From the NCBI RefSeq assembly GCF_001439805.1, contig NZ_JYLK01000002.1:1-64000 (forward strand): 64,000 nt of DNA, given 5' to 3'. A model generated the notes under the pieces. The model searched no databases. It saw nothing but the letters and a program-made list of their open reading frames with translations, and was not told the DNA's origin. This stretch comes from Pseudomonas trivialis. GTDB taxonomy: Bacteria; Pseudomonadota; Gammaproteobacteria; Pseudomonadales; Pseudomonadaceae. The position numbers were made by a program, and so were the translations under genes. This document shows positions 8,174 through 17,847 of the stretch, piece after piece (position 1 is the first letter of the stretch; each line of letters begins with the position of its first letter).

Positions 8174-9163
8174 ATGAAAGCAGTGTCCGCCCCGGCCTCT
8201 CGTTACGCGATGATTCACCAGGTATTGCGTGACTCGATCGTCAACGGCACCGCGCGTCATGGCCTGGTTTTGCTGGAGACGCCGCTGGCCGAACTGTTCG
8301 GCACCAGCCGCGTGCCGGTGCGCAAGGCGCTGGACCTGCTGCACGCCGAAGGGCTGATCTGCCGCTTCAACGGCCGGGGCTACCTGATCAACCCCGACGA
8401 CCTGGCAACAGAGCCGCTGCGCCTGCCCCTGAGCCATGCACACCTGGGCCTCAACGGCGAAGCCGAGTTGGTGGATACACGGCCGCTGGGCGAGCGCATC
8501 GTCGAGGACATCGGCGCGGCGCTGTCCACCTGCATCGCCTTCGGCCATTACCGCCTGGATGAACAAGCAGCGGCCGATCATTTCAAGGTCAGCCGCGCGG
8601 TGGTGCGCGAAGCCTTGATGCGCCTGCGCGACCGTGGCCTGGTGGAAAAGGAGCCTTACTCGCAGTGGCTGGCCGGCCCGCTGACCGCGCGCGAAGTCAC
8701 CGAAGACTACGAACTGCGCGCGTGCCTTGAGCCCGAAGCCCTGCGCCAGAGCGCGCCGAACCTCGACCGCGAGGAACTGCAGGCGATGCTGCAACGGGTG
8801 CTGGCAGCACAAGACAACCCGCAGTGCAGCCTGCAGGCCATCGAGCAGATCGAGGAGGACTTGCACCAGCGCTGCCTGGCGGGTCTGCAGAACCGCAAGA
8901 TGGCCGCACTGATTCGCCAGGGCCAGAGCCCGATGATCATCAGCCGGATTTTCCATCGTCTGCTCGGCATCGGCGCCGACCCGGCGATGCTGGCCGAACA
9001 TCGCCTGATTCTGGAGTTGTTGCTGCACGGCGCGGTGGATGCGGCCGCGTTGAACCTGCGCGAGCACCTGCAACGTGCCAGTCAGCGGATGTTGCAGCGT
9101 TTGAAAGTGTTGTCGGTACTGCCGGAACAGCCCCTGCCTGCCTACCTGCACAAAATCAGCTGA
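8174..9163 (+). CDS. GntR-family regulator with two winged-helix domains and an FCD domain
   Basis: About 329 aa. Two wHTH units are visible. The first (about residues 9-75) has LAELFGTSRVPVRKALDLLHAEGLI; the second (about 103-160) has AAADHFKVSRAVVREALMRLRDRGLV. An alpha-helical FCD/FadR-like effector domain follows (about 170-320, with EDLHQRCLAGLQN and a final EHL motif). Tandem GntR headpieces are uncommon. Start is uncertain: 8174 is preferred, while ATG 8129 and 8042 are in frame and lack better ribosome binding sites. Divergent from the amidase operon, so it is its likely regulator. Confidence 0.85.
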   Translation: MKAVSAPASRYAMIHQVLRDSIVNGTARHGLVLLETPLAELFGTSRVPVRKALDLLHAEGLICRFNGRGYLINPDDLATEPLRLPLSHAHLGLNGEAELVDTRPLGERIVEDIGAALSTCIAFGHYRLDEQAAADHFKVSRAVVREALMRLRDRGLVEKEPYSQWLAGPLTAREVTEDYELRACLEPEALRQSAPNLDREELQAMLQRVLAAQDNPQCSLQAIEQIEEDLHQRCLAGLQNRKMAALIRQGQSPMIISRIFHRLLGIGADPAMLAEHRLILELLLHGAVDAAALNLREHLQRASQRMLQRLKVLSVLPEQPLPAYLHKIS

Positions 9164-9272
9164 CGGCGTCACGCCGGTTATTTTATGCAATATGTTGCTA
9201 TCGCCACCGCGCCATTGAAACCCTCGCTGCCCCGCCCCATCTAAGCACCATACTTCCTTATGCAGGTGCCCC

Positions 9273-11693
9273 ATGAGCGACCAGCAAGATTTCCCTGATG
9301 ACGACATCAACGATTACGCCGACCCCGAAAACGCTGAATCCGCTTCGTCCAATACCGGGCTGGCGCTGCCTGGACAAAACCTGCCGGACAAGGTCTACAT
9401 CATCCCGATCCACAACCGCCCGTTCTTCCCGGCGCAAGTGCTGCCAGTGATCGTCAACGAAGAACCGTGGGCCGAAACCCTGGAGCTGGTGAGCAAGTCC
9501 GATCACCACTCCCTGGCCCTGTTCTTCATGGAAACCCCGCCAGAAGACCCGCGCCACTTCGACACCTCGGCGTTGCCGCTGTACGGCACGCTGGTCAAGG
9601 TGCACCACGCCAGCCGCGAGAACGGCAAGCTGCAATTCGTCGCCCAGGGCCTGACCCGTGTGCGCATCAAGACCTGGCTCAAGCACCACCGCCCGCCCTA
9701 TCTGGTGGAAGTCGAATACCCGCACCAGCCGAGCGAGCCGACCGATGAGGTCAAGGCTTACGGCATGGCGCTGATCAATGCGATCAAGGAGCTGCTGCCG
9801 CTCAACCCGCTGTACAGCGAAGAATTGAAGAACTACCTCAACCGCTTCAGCCCCAATGACCCGTCGCCGCTCACCGACTTTGCCGCCGCGCTCACGTCGG
9901 CCACCGGTAACGAGTTGCAGGAAGTGCTGGACTGCGTGCCCATGCTCAAGCGCATGGAAAAAGTGCTGCCGATGCTGCGCAAAGAGGTGGAAGTGGCGCG
10001 CTTGCAGAAGGAGCTCTCCGCCGAGGTGAACCGCAAGATCGGCGAGCACCAGCGCGAATTCTTCCTCAAGGAACAGCTCAAGGTCATCCAGCAGGAGCTG
10101 GGCCTGACCAAGGACGACCGCAGCGCGGATGTCGAGCAGTTCGAGCAGCGCCTGGAGGGCAAGGTGTTGCCCACCCAGGCAAAAAAACGCATCGATGAAG
10201 AACTGAACAAACTGTCGATCCTGGAAACCGGCTCGCCGGAATACGCGGTCACGCGCAACTACCTCGACTGGGCCACCTCGGTGCCGTGGGGCGTGTACGG
10301 CAAGGACAAGCTCGACCTCAAGCACGCGCGCAAGGTGCTGGACAAACACCACGCCGGGCTGGACGACATCAAGAGCCGCATCCTTGAGTTCCTCGCGGTG
10401 GGCGCCTACAAAGGCGAGGTCGCCGGCTCCATCGTGCTGCTGGTGGGCCCGCCGGGCGTGGGCAAGACCAGCGTCGGCAAGTCCATCGCCGAGTCTCTGG
10501 GCCGGCCGTTCTACCGCTTCAGCGTCGGCGGCATGCGCGACGAGGCCGAGATCAAGGGCCACCGCCGCACCTACATTGGCGCCCTGCCGGGCAAGCTGGT
10601 GCAGGCGCTCAAGGATGTGGAAGTGATGAACCCGGTGATCATGCTCGACGAGATCGACAAGATGGGCCAGAGCTTCCAGGGCGACCCGGCCTCGGCCCTG
10701 CTGGAAACCCTCGACCCGGAACAGAACGTCGAATTCCTCGACCATTACCTCGACCTGCGCCTGGACCTGTCCAAAGTGCTGTTCGTGTGCACCGCCAACA
10801 CCCTGGATTCGATTCCCGGCCCGTTGCTGGACCGCATGGAAGTGATTCGCCTGTCGGGCTATATCACCGAAGAAAAAGTCGCCATCGCCAAGCGCCACCT
10901 GTGGCCCAAGCAGCTGGAAAAAGCCGGCGTGGCGAAAAACAGCCTGACCATCAGCGACGGCGCCCTGCGTGCGTTGATCGACGGCTACGCCCGTGAAGCC
11001 GGGGTGCGCCAGTTGGAGAAGCAACTGGGCAAACTGGTGCGCAAGGCGGTGGTCAAGCTGCTGGATGCGCCGGACTCGGTGATCAAGATCGGCAACAAGG
11101 ACCTGGAAAGCTCACTGGGCATGCCGGTGTTTCGCAATGAGCAAGTGCTGTCCGGCACCGGTGTGATTACTGGCCTCGCCTGGACCAGCATGGGCGGCGC
11201 GACCCTGCCGATCGAGGCCACGCGCATCCACACGCTCAACCGTGGCTTCAAGCTCACCGGACAGTTGGGCGACGTGATGAAGGAGTCCGCCGAAATTGCC
11301 TACAGCTACATCAGTTCCAACCTGAAGTCGTTTGGCGGTGACCCGAAGTTCTTCGACGAAGCCTTCGTGCACTTGCATGTGCCGGAAGGCGCCACGCCAA
11401 AAGACGGCCCGAGCGCGGGCGTGACCATGGCCAGTGCGCTGCTGTCGCTGGCGCGCAACCAGGCGCCGAAAAAAGGCGTGGCCATGACCGGCGAACTGAC
11501 GCTGACCGGGCACGTGCTGCCGATTGGCGGGGTACGCGAGAAGGTGATCGCGGCGCGGCGCCAGAAGATCCATGAGCTGATCCTGCCCGAGCCCAACCGT
11601 GGCAGTTTCGAAGAGTTGCCGGAGTACCTGAAGGAAGGCATGACGGTGCACTTTGCCAAGCGCTTTGCGGATGTGGCCAAAGTACTGTTCTGA
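9273..11693 (+). CDS. asrA: Lon-type ATP-dependent protease, AsrA-like
   Basis: 806 aa, full-length LonA architecture. N-terminal substrate domain (about 40-240), coiled coil (QREFFLKEQLKVIQQELG), AAA+ module with Walker A GPPGVGKT at 392-399 and Walker B VIMLDEID, and C-terminal Ser-Lys protease with Ser714 (PKDGPSAG) and Lys757 (GGVREKV). The 43-residue Ser-Lys spacing equals that of E. coli Lon. The immediate downstream icp gene matches the P. aeruginosa PA0779/PA0778 pair, which points to the heat-shock-linked paralog AsrA rather than to housekeeping Lon. A degraded CAGG ribosome binding site precedes ATG 9273. Confidence 0.9.
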   Translation: MSDQQDFPDDDINDYADPENAESASSNTGLALPGQNLPDKVYIIPIHNRPFFPAQVLPVIVNEEPWAETLELVSKSDHHSLALFFMETPPEDPRHFDTSALPLYGTLVKVHHASRENGKLQFVAQGLTRVRIKTWLKHHRPPYLVEVEYPHQPSEPTDEVKAYGMALINAIKELLPLNPLYSEELKNYLNRFSPNDPSPLTDFAAALTSATGNELQEVLDCVPMLKRMEKVLPMLRKEVEVARLQKELSAEVNRKIGEHQREFFLKEQLKVIQQELGLTKDDRSADVEQFEQRLEGKVLPTQAKKRIDEELNKLSILETGSPEYAVTRNYLDWATSVPWGVYGKDKLDLKHARKVLDKHHAGLDDIKSRILEFLAVGAYKGEVAGSIVLLVGPPGVGKTSVGKSIAESLGRPFYRFSVGGMRDEAEIKGHRRTYIGALPGKLVQALKDVEVMNPVIMLDEIDKMGQSFQGDPASALLETLDPEQNVEFLDHYLDLRLDLSKVLFVCTANTLDSIPGPLLDRMEVIRLSGYITEEKVAIAKRHLWPKQLEKAGVAKNSLTISDGALRALIDGYAREAGVRQLEKQLGKLVRKAVVKLLDAPDSVIKIGNKDLESSLGMPVFRNEQVLSGTGVITGLAWTSMGGATLPIEATRIHTLNRGFKLTGQLGDVMKESAEIAYSYISSNLKSFGGDPKFFDEAFVHLHVPEGATPKDGPSAGVTMASALLSLARNQAPKKGVAMTGELTLTGHVLPIGGVREKVIAARRQKIHELILPEPNRGSFEELPEYLKEGMTVHFAKRFADVAKVLF

Positions 11694-11720
11694 TCGTTAT
11701 GCAGTGCCGGTAAGGGCCTC

Positions 11721-11794
11721 ATCGGGAGCAAGCCCCCTCCCACACTTGAAGGTATTCACACTTCAAAATGTGGGAGGGGGCTTGCTCCCGATAG
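11721..11794. repeat. REPIN (two inverted REPs)
   Basis: ATCGGGAGCAAGCCCCCTCC... at 11721-11744 faces ...GGAGGGGGCTTGCTCCCGAT ending at 11794, forming a long hairpin between asrA and icp. Same family as the copies at 16115, 17740, 27205 and 44521. Confidence 0.9.
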
Positions 11795-11883
11795 CGCCAT
11801 CCGCCACACCACACACCTCGCCTGTCACACCTCGCTCCATCTTCGGTTATGCTCGCCCTTCGTCATGTACAACCGGAGCCCCC

Positions 11884-12273
11884 ATGACCGTTGCCCGCCT
11901 GTTTCTCCCCTTGAGCCTTGCCTTGTTGTCCGCGTGCGCCAGCGCGCCGAAGCAAAACATCACCGTGGACGACCAGAGCGCCTGCCCGCTGCAGCTCAAA
12001 TCCGGTCAGAACCTGATCGTCACCCTGCCGAGCAACCCCACCACCGGCTACCGCTGGGCCATTCAGGATTCGGCCGGCGGCGTGTTGCGCGCGTTAAGCC
12101 CCGAGGTTTACAGCAGCAGCGAATCTGGCGTGATCGGTGGCGGCGGCCAGTCCACCTGGCGGTTCCAGGCCTTCGCCGCCGGGCAGGGCCGTTTGCGCCT
12201 GACCTCCCAGCAACCGTGGGAGCCGGAAGCCGAGCCCATCGACACCTTCGACTGCGCCATTACGGTGAACTAG
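11884..12273 (+). CDS. icp: Chagasin-like (I42) cysteine-protease inhibitor lipoprotein
   Basis: 129 aa. Lipoprotein signal with lipobox LSAC (Cys18). It carries the chagasin inhibitory loops: NPTTGYRW (51-58), the glycine loop [12 protein letters not shown] and a C-terminal QPWEPEAEP loop. The family are tight-binding inhibitors of papain-type proteases; here it would be anchored in the periplasm or outer membrane. It lies 190 bp after asrA, the same order as in P. aeruginosa. Start at 11884 is fixed by the signal peptide; the longer upstream frame reads through the REPIN. Confidence 0.88.
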   Translation: MTVARLFLPLSLALLSACASAPKQNITVDDQSACPLQLKSGQNLIVTLPSNPTTGYRWAIQDSAGGVLRALSPEVYSSSESGVIGGGGQSTWRFQAFAAGQGRLRLTSQQPWEPEAEPIDTFDCAITVN

Positions 12274-12353
12274 GCCCCCCATCAGACAACCCGCGCACCG
12301 ACGGGCCAAGTTGGCTAAAATGCCGGCCCTTCCCTTTCGTCGCCGGAACAACC

Positions 12354-13097
12354 GTGAGCAAAGAACCCGATCGCCTATTCGCCCAGCCCTTGCCCCAGGT
12401 GCCGGACTTCGCCTTTAACGAGGACGTGGTGCGGGTGTTCCCGGACATGATCAAGCGCTCGGTGCCGGGTTACCCGACCATCGTCGAAAACCTCGGCGTA
12501 CTCGCGGCGCAGTTCGCCCAGCCGAGCAGCGTGCTCTATGACCTGGGCTCATCCCTCGGCGCCGTCACTCAGGCTTTGCGCCGCCATGTGCGCACGGACG
12601 GTTGCCGGGTGATCGCGGTGGATAACTCGGCGGCGATGGTCGAGCGTTGCCGTGAATACCTCAATGGCCAGGACTCGATGTTCCAGGAGCTGCTGCCGGT
12701 TGAGGTGATCGAAGGCGATATCCTCGCTTTGCAGTTCCAGCCGGCGTCAGTGGTGGCCCTGAATTTCACCCTGCAATTCATCGCCCCGGACGAGCGCCTG
12801 GCCTTGCTCGCGCGCATTCGCCAGGCGCTGGTGCCGGGCGGTGCGCTGATCCTCTCGGAAAAGCTGCGCTTCAATGACGCGCAGGAACATGCGCTGCTCA
12901 CCGACCTGCATATCGCGTTCAAACGCGCCAACGGCTACAGCGAACTGGAAATCGCCCAGAAGCGCAGCGCCATCGAAAACGTCATGAAGCCCGACAGCCT
13001 CGAAGAACACCGCGAACGCCTGCTGGCGGCCGGGTTCTCAAGCGTGGTGCCGTGGTTTCAGTGTCTAAACTTTGCCTCGTTGATTGCCTTGCCATGA
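12354..13097 (+). CDS. cmoA: Carboxy-SAM synthase
   Basis: 247 aa with GTG start at 12354, [14 protein letters not shown]-binding Rossmann motif [12 protein letters not shown] near residues 60-70 and LSEKLRF near the C-terminal part. CmoA makes carboxy-S-adenosylmethionine from SAM and prephenate, which CmoB uses for the cmo5U modification of tRNA wobble uridines. The stop overlaps the cmoB ATG (ATGA), so the two are coupled. Confidence 0.95.
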   Translation: MSKEPDRLFAQPLPQVPDFAFNEDVVRVFPDMIKRSVPGYPTIVENLGVLAAQFAQPSSVLYDLGSSLGAVTQALRRHVRTDGCRVIAVDNSAAMVERCREYLNGQDSMFQELLPVEVIEGDILALQFQPASVVALNFTLQFIAPDERLALLARIRQALVPGGALILSEKLRFNDAQEHALLTDLHIAFKRANGYSELEIAQKRSAIENVMKPDSLEEHRERLLAAGFSSVVPWFQCLNFASLIALP

Positions 13098-14050
13098 TTG
13101 ATCTGTCCCCCCTCGCCCGCCACTTGGTCGGCACCCCTCTGGCCGTGTGGGCCCAGGGCCTGCAAGCGCAGCTCGATAGCAAGATGGAAAAAGGCCACGG
13201 CGACCTGGAGCGCTGGCAAAGTGCGCTGGATGCGCTGCCGGCCATCCAGCCGAGCACCGTCGACCTGTTGAACGGCCTGACGCTGGACACCGATTGCGAC
13301 GACCAGACCCGCGCGCAGATGCACACCGCCCTGATGGGCCTGAGCCCGTGGCGCAAAGGGCCGTTCCACCTGTTCGGCGTGCACGTGGACACCGAATGGC
13401 GCTCGGACTGGAAATGGTCGCGGGTGGCGCCGCACCTGGACTTGAAAGCTAAACGTATCCTCGATGTGGGCTGCGGCAACGGCTACTACATGTGGCGCAT
13501 GCTCGGCGCCGGTGCCGACAGCGTGATCGGCGTGGACCCCAACTGGCTGTTTTTCTGCCAGTTCCAGGCGGTGCAACGCTACCTGTCCGAACCCAGGGCC
13601 TGGCACCTGCCGTTCCCGTTCGAAGACTTGCCGGCGAACCTCGAAGGCTTCGATACGGTGTTTTCCATGGGCGTGTTCTATCACCGGCGTTCGCCCATCG
13701 AGCACCTGCTGGCGTTGAAGGACACCCTGGTCAAGGGCGGCGAACTGGTGCTGGAAACCCTGGTGGTGGACGGCGACCAGCAACAGGTGCTGGTGCCCGA
13801 AGACCGCTACGCACAGATGCGCAACGTGTGGTTCCTGCCCTCGGTGCCGGCCCTGATGCTATGGCTGCGCCGCGCCGGGTTCAGCGAGGTGCGCTGCGTG
13901 GATGTGAGCGTGACCACGGTGCAGGAGCAGCGCGGGACCGAGTGGATGAAGTACCAGTCGCTGAGTGATTTTCTTGATCCGCAAGATCACAGCAAAACCA
14001 TCGAAGGGCTGCCGGCGCCGATGCGGGCGGTGATCATCGCCAGGAAATAA
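13094..14050 (+). CDS. cmoB: tRNA 5-carboxymethoxyuridine synthase
   Basis: 318 aa. [15 protein letters not shown] is the SAM-binding motif (about 120-133). [11 protein letters not shown] and [16 protein letters not shown] are typical CmoB segments. It transfers the carboxymethyl group from carboxy-SAM to ho5U34 of tRNAs. Start ATG 13094 overlaps the cmoA stop; a slightly earlier in-frame start inside cmoA is not needed. Confidence 0.95.
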   Translation: MIDLSPLARHLVGTPLAVWAQGLQAQLDSKMEKGHGDLERWQSALDALPAIQPSTVDLLNGLTLDTDCDDQTRAQMHTALMGLSPWRKGPFHLFGVHVDTEWRSDWKWSRVAPHLDLKAKRILDVGCGNGYYMWRMLGAGADSVIGVDPNWLFFCQFQAVQRYLSEPRAWHLPFPFEDLPANLEGFDTVFSMGVFYHRRSPIEHLLALKDTLVKGGELVLETLVVDGDQQQVLVPEDRYAQMRNVWFLPSVPALMLWLRRAGFSEVRCVDVSVTTVQEQRGTEWMKYQSLSDFLDPQDHSKTIEGLPAPMRAVIIARK

Positions 14051-14081
14051 ACCACAACGTCCCTGACTAATGAACATCACC

Positions 14082-14109
14082 TGTGGGAGCAGGCAAGCCA
14101 GCTCCCACA
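14082..14109. repeat. REP-like palindrome, variant family
   Basis: TGTGGGAGC (14082-14090) and GCTCCCACA (14101-14109) pair around a 10-nt loop. Same outer sequence as the other REPs but with a different core. It sits between the convergent ends of cmoB and tadA and may serve as a terminator hairpin. Confidence 0.7.
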
Positions 14110-14124
14110 TTGGTTTTCCCGGTG

Positions 14125-14625
14125 TCAGCCAGGAGAGGGTTTGGCTCGGCGGGCCTTGAAGAACTCGCTCAACACGGCTCCGCATTCCTCGGCCAGCACC
14201 CCACCTTCAAACAGCACTCGGTGATTGAGAAAGTCCTGGGTAAAAAACTGCCCCTGACTCTGCACAATCCCGGCCTTGGGCTCCAGCGCGCCATACACCA
14301 CCCGCGCAACCCGCGAATGCACGATCAAACCCGCGCACATGCTGCACGGCTCCAGGGTCACATACAGCGTGCTGCCCACCAGTCGATAGTTGTTGATGGC
14401 CTGGGCTGCCGCGCGAATCGCGACCATCTCGGCGTGGGCGCTGGGGTCATTGCCGCTGATGGGGCAATTGAAGCCCCGGCCGATGATTTCACCGTTTTGC
14501 ACCAGTACCGCGCCCACCGGCACTTCGCCGAGTGCCGCGCCCTGGGCGGCAAGGGCCAGGGCTTCGCGCATGAAGTGCTGGTCGCGGCTGCGATCAATGA
14601 TCGCGGCGGGGCGAATCTGGCGCAT
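14125..14625 (-). CDS. tadA: tRNA-specific adenosine deaminase
   Basis: 166 aa. Zinc deaminase motifs HAE (64-66) and PCSMC (93-97). It converts A34 to inosine in tRNA-Arg(ACG). ATG 14625 shares one base with the stop of the multicopper oxidase gene (TGATG), so it is coupled to it. Slightly longer than E. coli TadA through a basic C-terminal extension (FFKARRAKPSPG). Confidence 0.95.
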   Translation of the reverse strand: MRQIRPAAIIDRSRDQHFMREALALAAQGAALGEVPVGAVLVQNGEIIGRGFNCPISGNDPSAHAEMVAIRAAAQAINNYRLVGSTLYVTLEPCSMCAGLIVHSRVARVVYGALEPKAGIVQSQGQFFTQDFLNHRVLFEGGVLAEECGAVLSEFFKARRAKPSPG

Positions 14626-16001
14626 CACGCCACCTCGATGGCGGCCATCAGGCCGGTTTCCATGTGGTCGATCACATGGCAATGGAACATCCACACCCCG
14701 GGGTTATCCGCCACCAACGCCACGCGGGCGCGTTCGTTCTTGCCCAGCAGGTAGGTGTCGGTAAAGTACGGCACCACCTTGTGGCGGTTCGAGGCGATCA
14801 CCTTGAAGCTCATGCCGTGCAAGTGGATCGGGTGCTGGTACTGGGTCATGTTCTTCAGTTCAAAAATGTAGCTCTTGCCCTTTTCCAGCCTGGCAATCGG
14901 GCGGTCGGCGCAGGTCTTGTCGGTGATGTCCCACGCCTTGCCGTTGATCTGCCACAGGCTCGGCGGCTTGCCGTCATCCACCGACACCGTGCCCACCCAT
15001 TCAAAATTGAAGTTGAGTTTCTCGGCATTGGCCAGGTCCGGCTCGCTGATCGGGTTGGCCGGCAACGCGGGCGGCCATTGGCCGGGCGCATCGGTATTGA
15101 CCACCGAGCGGAAAGTGCCCAGGCGCACCGGCCCGTTACGGATCGACAGCTCTTCACCCGCTGGCGGCGCCTTGATCGCCAGACAAATGCGCATGCCGGG
15201 CCCCAGCCAGTATTCCTTGCCCAGCGGGCGCGGCTCGATGGGATTGCCGTCCAGCGCGTAGATCTGTGCGTCGACGTCCGGGATGTTGATGCGATAGGTC
15301 AGAGTGTTGTCGAGGTTGAGCAGGCGCACGCGGGTGATCTGCCCGGCCGGCAGGTCGATCACCGCCTGGGACACCCCGTTGATGGTCGACAGACGCCCCG
15401 CCGTACCGCCGCGCGCCGCTTCGCGTGGAATGCTGAACGCGACGAATGCACCGTCTTCGTCCACATGCCAGCTTTTCAGGCTGAGGGTGCGTTCGTGCTT
15501 GAAGCCGGTGGGCTCGCGCTCTTCGATGATCAACGGGCCGACCAGGCCACGGCCGAGTTCTTCGCTGCTGTTCACATGGGGGTGGTACCAGTAGCTGCCG
15601 GCATCGGGCACGCGGAATTTGTAGTCGAAGTATTCGCCGGGCAATACCGGCAGCTGCGAGACGTAGGGCACGCCGTCCATCTCCAGCGGCAGGCGAATGC
15701 CGTGCCAGTGGATGGTGGTGGCCACCGGCAGGTGATTGATGAAGCGCACCCGCAGCCACTCGCCCTGGCGCACCCGCAGCTCGGTGCCGGGCGCCGAGGG
15801 ACCGAATGCCCAGGCCTGGGTGATATGGCCGGGCACCAGTTCCACGTCCAGAGGCGCCGCGATCAACTCGTAATCGTGCCCCGCCTCGGACTCGGCGACT
15901 TTCCCCAGCCAGTAGCGATAGCCGCCCCCGGCGCCGACGCCTACAACGGCCAGGCCTGCAAGACCACCCAGGATTTGTCGACGGGAAAAGGATCGGGACA
16001 C
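14625..16001 (-). CDS. Tat-exported multicopper oxidase
   Basis: 458 aa from GTG 16001 (ribosome binding site GAGG, spacing 5). The N-terminus VSRSFSRRQILGGLAGLAVVG is a Tat signal. Copper ligands of all four clusters are present: HWHG and YHPH in domain 1, HPIHLHG and HCHVIDHM in domain 3. The last motif includes the type-1 Cys-His pair and the axial Met (METGLM). Laccase/CueO-like, but without the Met-rich CueO insert. Substrate unknown. A start further upstream (ATG 16058) would delay the Tat motif and is less likely. Confidence 0.9.
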   Translation of the reverse strand: MSRSFSRRQILGGLAGLAVVGVGAGGGYRYWLGKVAESEAGHDYELIAAPLDVELVPGHITQAWAFGPSAPGTELRVRQGEWLRVRFINHLPVATTIHWHGIRLPLEMDGVPYVSQLPVLPGEYFDYKFRVPDAGSYWYHPHVNSSEELGRGLVGPLIIEEREPTGFKHERTLSLKSWHVDEDGAFVAFSIPREAARGGTAGRLSTINGVSQAVIDLPAGQITRVRLLNLDNTLTYRINIPDVDAQIYALDGNPIEPRPLGKEYWLGPGMRICLAIKAPPAGEELSIRNGPVRLGTFRSVVNTDAPGQWPPALPANPISEPDLANAEKLNFNFEWVGTVSVDDGKPPSLWQINGKAWDITDKTCADRPIARLEKGKSYIFELKNMTQYQHPIHLHGMSFKVIASNRHKVVPYFTDTYLLGKNERARVALVADNPGVWMFHCHVIDHMETGLMAAIEVA

Positions 16002-16114
16002 AACAACCTCGCGTATCAGCCGCAGGCACAGGGCCTGCAAAGGGCGGATACGATACACCTGCGAGGCCTAAACAGTAAGACTTCGCATTGCCGCACAGTT
16101 GATTGCGATCAAAA

Positions 16115-16204
16115 TGTGGGAGGGGGCTTGCTCCCGATAGCAGTGTGTCAGCCAGCCAATCCCTGCCTGACCCAGCGCCATCGGGAGCAAGCCCCCTTCC
16201 ACAC
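16115..16204. repeat. REPIN
   Basis: TGTGGGAGGGGGCTTGCTCC at 16115 faces an inverted copy ending at 16204, with a 40-bp spacer. The right copy carries one base change in the core (CCCCCTTCCACA). Located between the multicopper oxidase start and the pdxJ end. Confidence 0.9.
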
Positions 16205-16221
16205 TGGATTTTCTGCGTTCT

Positions 16222-16965
16222 TCAGGCTCTGGAAGCGGCGAGGATCAGCGCCTTCATCTCGGCCACCGCGCCTTTGAAGCCGACGAACAGCGCATGGGCC
16301 ACCAGCGCGTGGCCGATGTTCAGTTCGTTGATGCCCTTGATCGCGGCCACCGCCTGCACGTTGTGGTAGTGCAGGCCATGGCCGGCGTTGACGATCAGGC
16401 CTTGAGCGAGGCCGCAGTTCACACCGTCGATGACGCGCTGCAACTCGTCGGCGACTTCGGTGGGCGTGGTGGCGTCAGCGTAACGGCCGGTGTGCAGTTC
16501 GATGGCCGGCGCACCGACACGGCGCGAGGCTTCGATCTGGCGCTCGTCGGCATCGATGAACAGCGAGACTTCGCTGCCGATCTGCGACAGGCGCTCCACC
16601 GCAGCCTTGATCCGCGCTTCCTGGCCGGCCACGTCGAGGCCGCCTTCGGTGGTGAGTTCCTGGCGGGTTTCCGGCACCAGGCAGATGTGCGCCGGGCGGA
16701 TGCGCTCGGCGAACGCCATCATCGCTTCGGTGACGCCCATTTCGAAATTCATGCGGGTTTGCAGCACATCCTTGAGCAGCAGCACATCGCGTTCCTGAAT
16801 ATGACGACGGTCTTCGCGCAGGTGCACGGTGATGCCGTCGGCGCCCGCTTCTTCGGCGTCCAGAGCAGCCTTGACCGGGTCCGGGTAGCGGGTGCCGCGG
16901 GCCTGACGCAGGGTGGCAACGTGGTCGATATTGACGCCAAGAAGAATGCGATTGCTGGTGCTCAC
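16222..16965 (-). CDS. pdxJ: Pyridoxine 5'-phosphate synthase
   Basis: 247 aa, GTG start at 16965 after AGGAGCGCTTTC. The N-terminal [15 protein letters not shown] signature and the [11 protein letters not shown] segment identify PdxJ. It condenses 3-amino-2-oxopropyl phosphate with 1-deoxyxylulose 5-phosphate, the last step of de novo vitamin B6 synthesis. It follows recO in the conserved pseudomonad order lepA-lepB-rnc-era-recO-pdxJ. Confidence 0.96.
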   Translation of the reverse strand: MSTSNRILLGVNIDHVATLRQARGTRYPDPVKAALDAEEAGADGITVHLREDRRHIQERDVLLLKDVLQTRMNFEMGVTEAMMAFAERIRPAHICLVPETRQELTTEGGLDVAGQEARIKAAVERLSQIGSEVSLFIDADERQIEASRRVGAPAIELHTGRYADATTPTEVADELQRVIDGVNCGLAQGLIVNAGHGLHYHNVQAVAAIKGINELNIGHALVAHALFVGFKGAVAEMKALILAASRA

Positions 16966-17016
16966 GAAAGCGCTCCTGAAAGGGGAAAGAATCGGTGCAC
17001 AGCATACACGGGGATG

Positions 17017-17706
17017 TCAGGGCTTTCGAAACAACTCGCGACTGACCAGCGGCTTGCCGCCCAGGTGCACCGCGAGGGCCTGTCGCATCAGGCGTTTGGC
17101 AGCGGACAGCGCGCCGGGCGCGGTCCAGTCCGCCTCGCTCATGGCCAGCAACTCGGCGCCCTGGAACAGACCCGGCTGCAGCAGGTAGACGCGCTCCAGG
17201 CCGGCATCGACCTGCAGCCGGTACATGCCGTCGGCGGCGACAGGCTCGCCGTGCACGTCGTTGCTCAGTTCGAAGCCGTAGCCCAGATCGTCCAGCAGGC
17301 GCCATTCGAACGCGCGCAGCAACGGCTCCAGCGGACGGCCTTCGGCGAGGGCGAGCAAGGTGGCGGCGTAGTGATCGAACACGCCGGGGTGCGGGTCTTC
17401 GGCGGGCAGCAGGCGGATCAGCAGTTCATTGAGGTAGAGGCCACTGAACAGCGCATCGCCATTGAGCCAGGCGGAGGTGCCGACGCTTTCCAGGCGGCCG
17501 ACGTTCTTCAGCTCGCCCTTGCCACGAAACTCCACGTCCAGCGCCACGAACGGCCGGGCCAGTGTGCCGGCCTTGCCGCGCGCGCTGCGCAATACCGCGC
17601 GCAGCCGGCCCTGGGGCGTGAGGAAGTCCACCAGGGCGCTGGTCTCGCGGTAGGCGCGGCTGTGCAGGACGTAGGCGAGTTGGCTCAGAGGTGGGGATTG
17701 GGACAT
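17017..17706 (-). CDS. recO: DNA repair protein RecO
   Basis: 229 aa. N-terminal OB fold ([20 protein letters not shown]) followed by the helical C-terminal domain ([16 protein letters not shown]). RecO mediates RecA loading on SSB-coated DNA in the RecF pathway. Start ATG 17706 has only a weak AGAG ribosome binding site. A REPIN separates it from era. Confidence 0.93.
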   Translation of the reverse strand: MSQSPPLSQLAYVLHSRAYRETSALVDFLTPQGRLRAVLRSARGKAGTLARPFVALDVEFRGKGELKNVGRLESVGTSAWLNGDALFSGLYLNELLIRLLPAEDPHPGVFDHYAATLLALAEGRPLEPLLRAFEWRLLDDLGYGFELSNDVHGEPVAADGMYRLQVDAGLERVYLLQPGLFQGAELLAMSEADWTAPGALSAAKRLMRQALAVHLGGKPLVSRELFRKP

Positions 17707-17739
17707 GGGGTCTCTATCTTGAAAACAACACAAACCTAA

Positions 17740-17828
17740 TGTGGGAGGGGGCTTGCTCCCGATAGCGGTGGTTCAGTCACTTATCTATCAACTGACCCAC
17801 CGCTATCGGGAGCAAGCCCCCTCCCACA
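17740..17828. repeat. REPIN
   Basis: TGTGGGAGGGGGCTTGCTCC at 17740 and its inverted copy ending at 17828. The inner flanks also pair (GATAGCGGTGG with the CCACCGCTATC side). It lies between recO and era in an otherwise compact essential-gene cluster. Confidence 0.92.
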
Positions 17829-17847
17829 TTTTTGCCCTGCGGTGTCT

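Noticed and set aside
9258-11024. 588-codon minus-strand frame opposite asrA
   Set aside because: Third-position GC artefact of a high-GC gene; the Lon motifs are all on the plus strand.
11721-11794. Hairpins of the REP family read as CRISPR or as ordinary terminators
   Set aside because: They are paired inverted copies at dispersed places with no spacer array or cas genes, and lack a U-tract.
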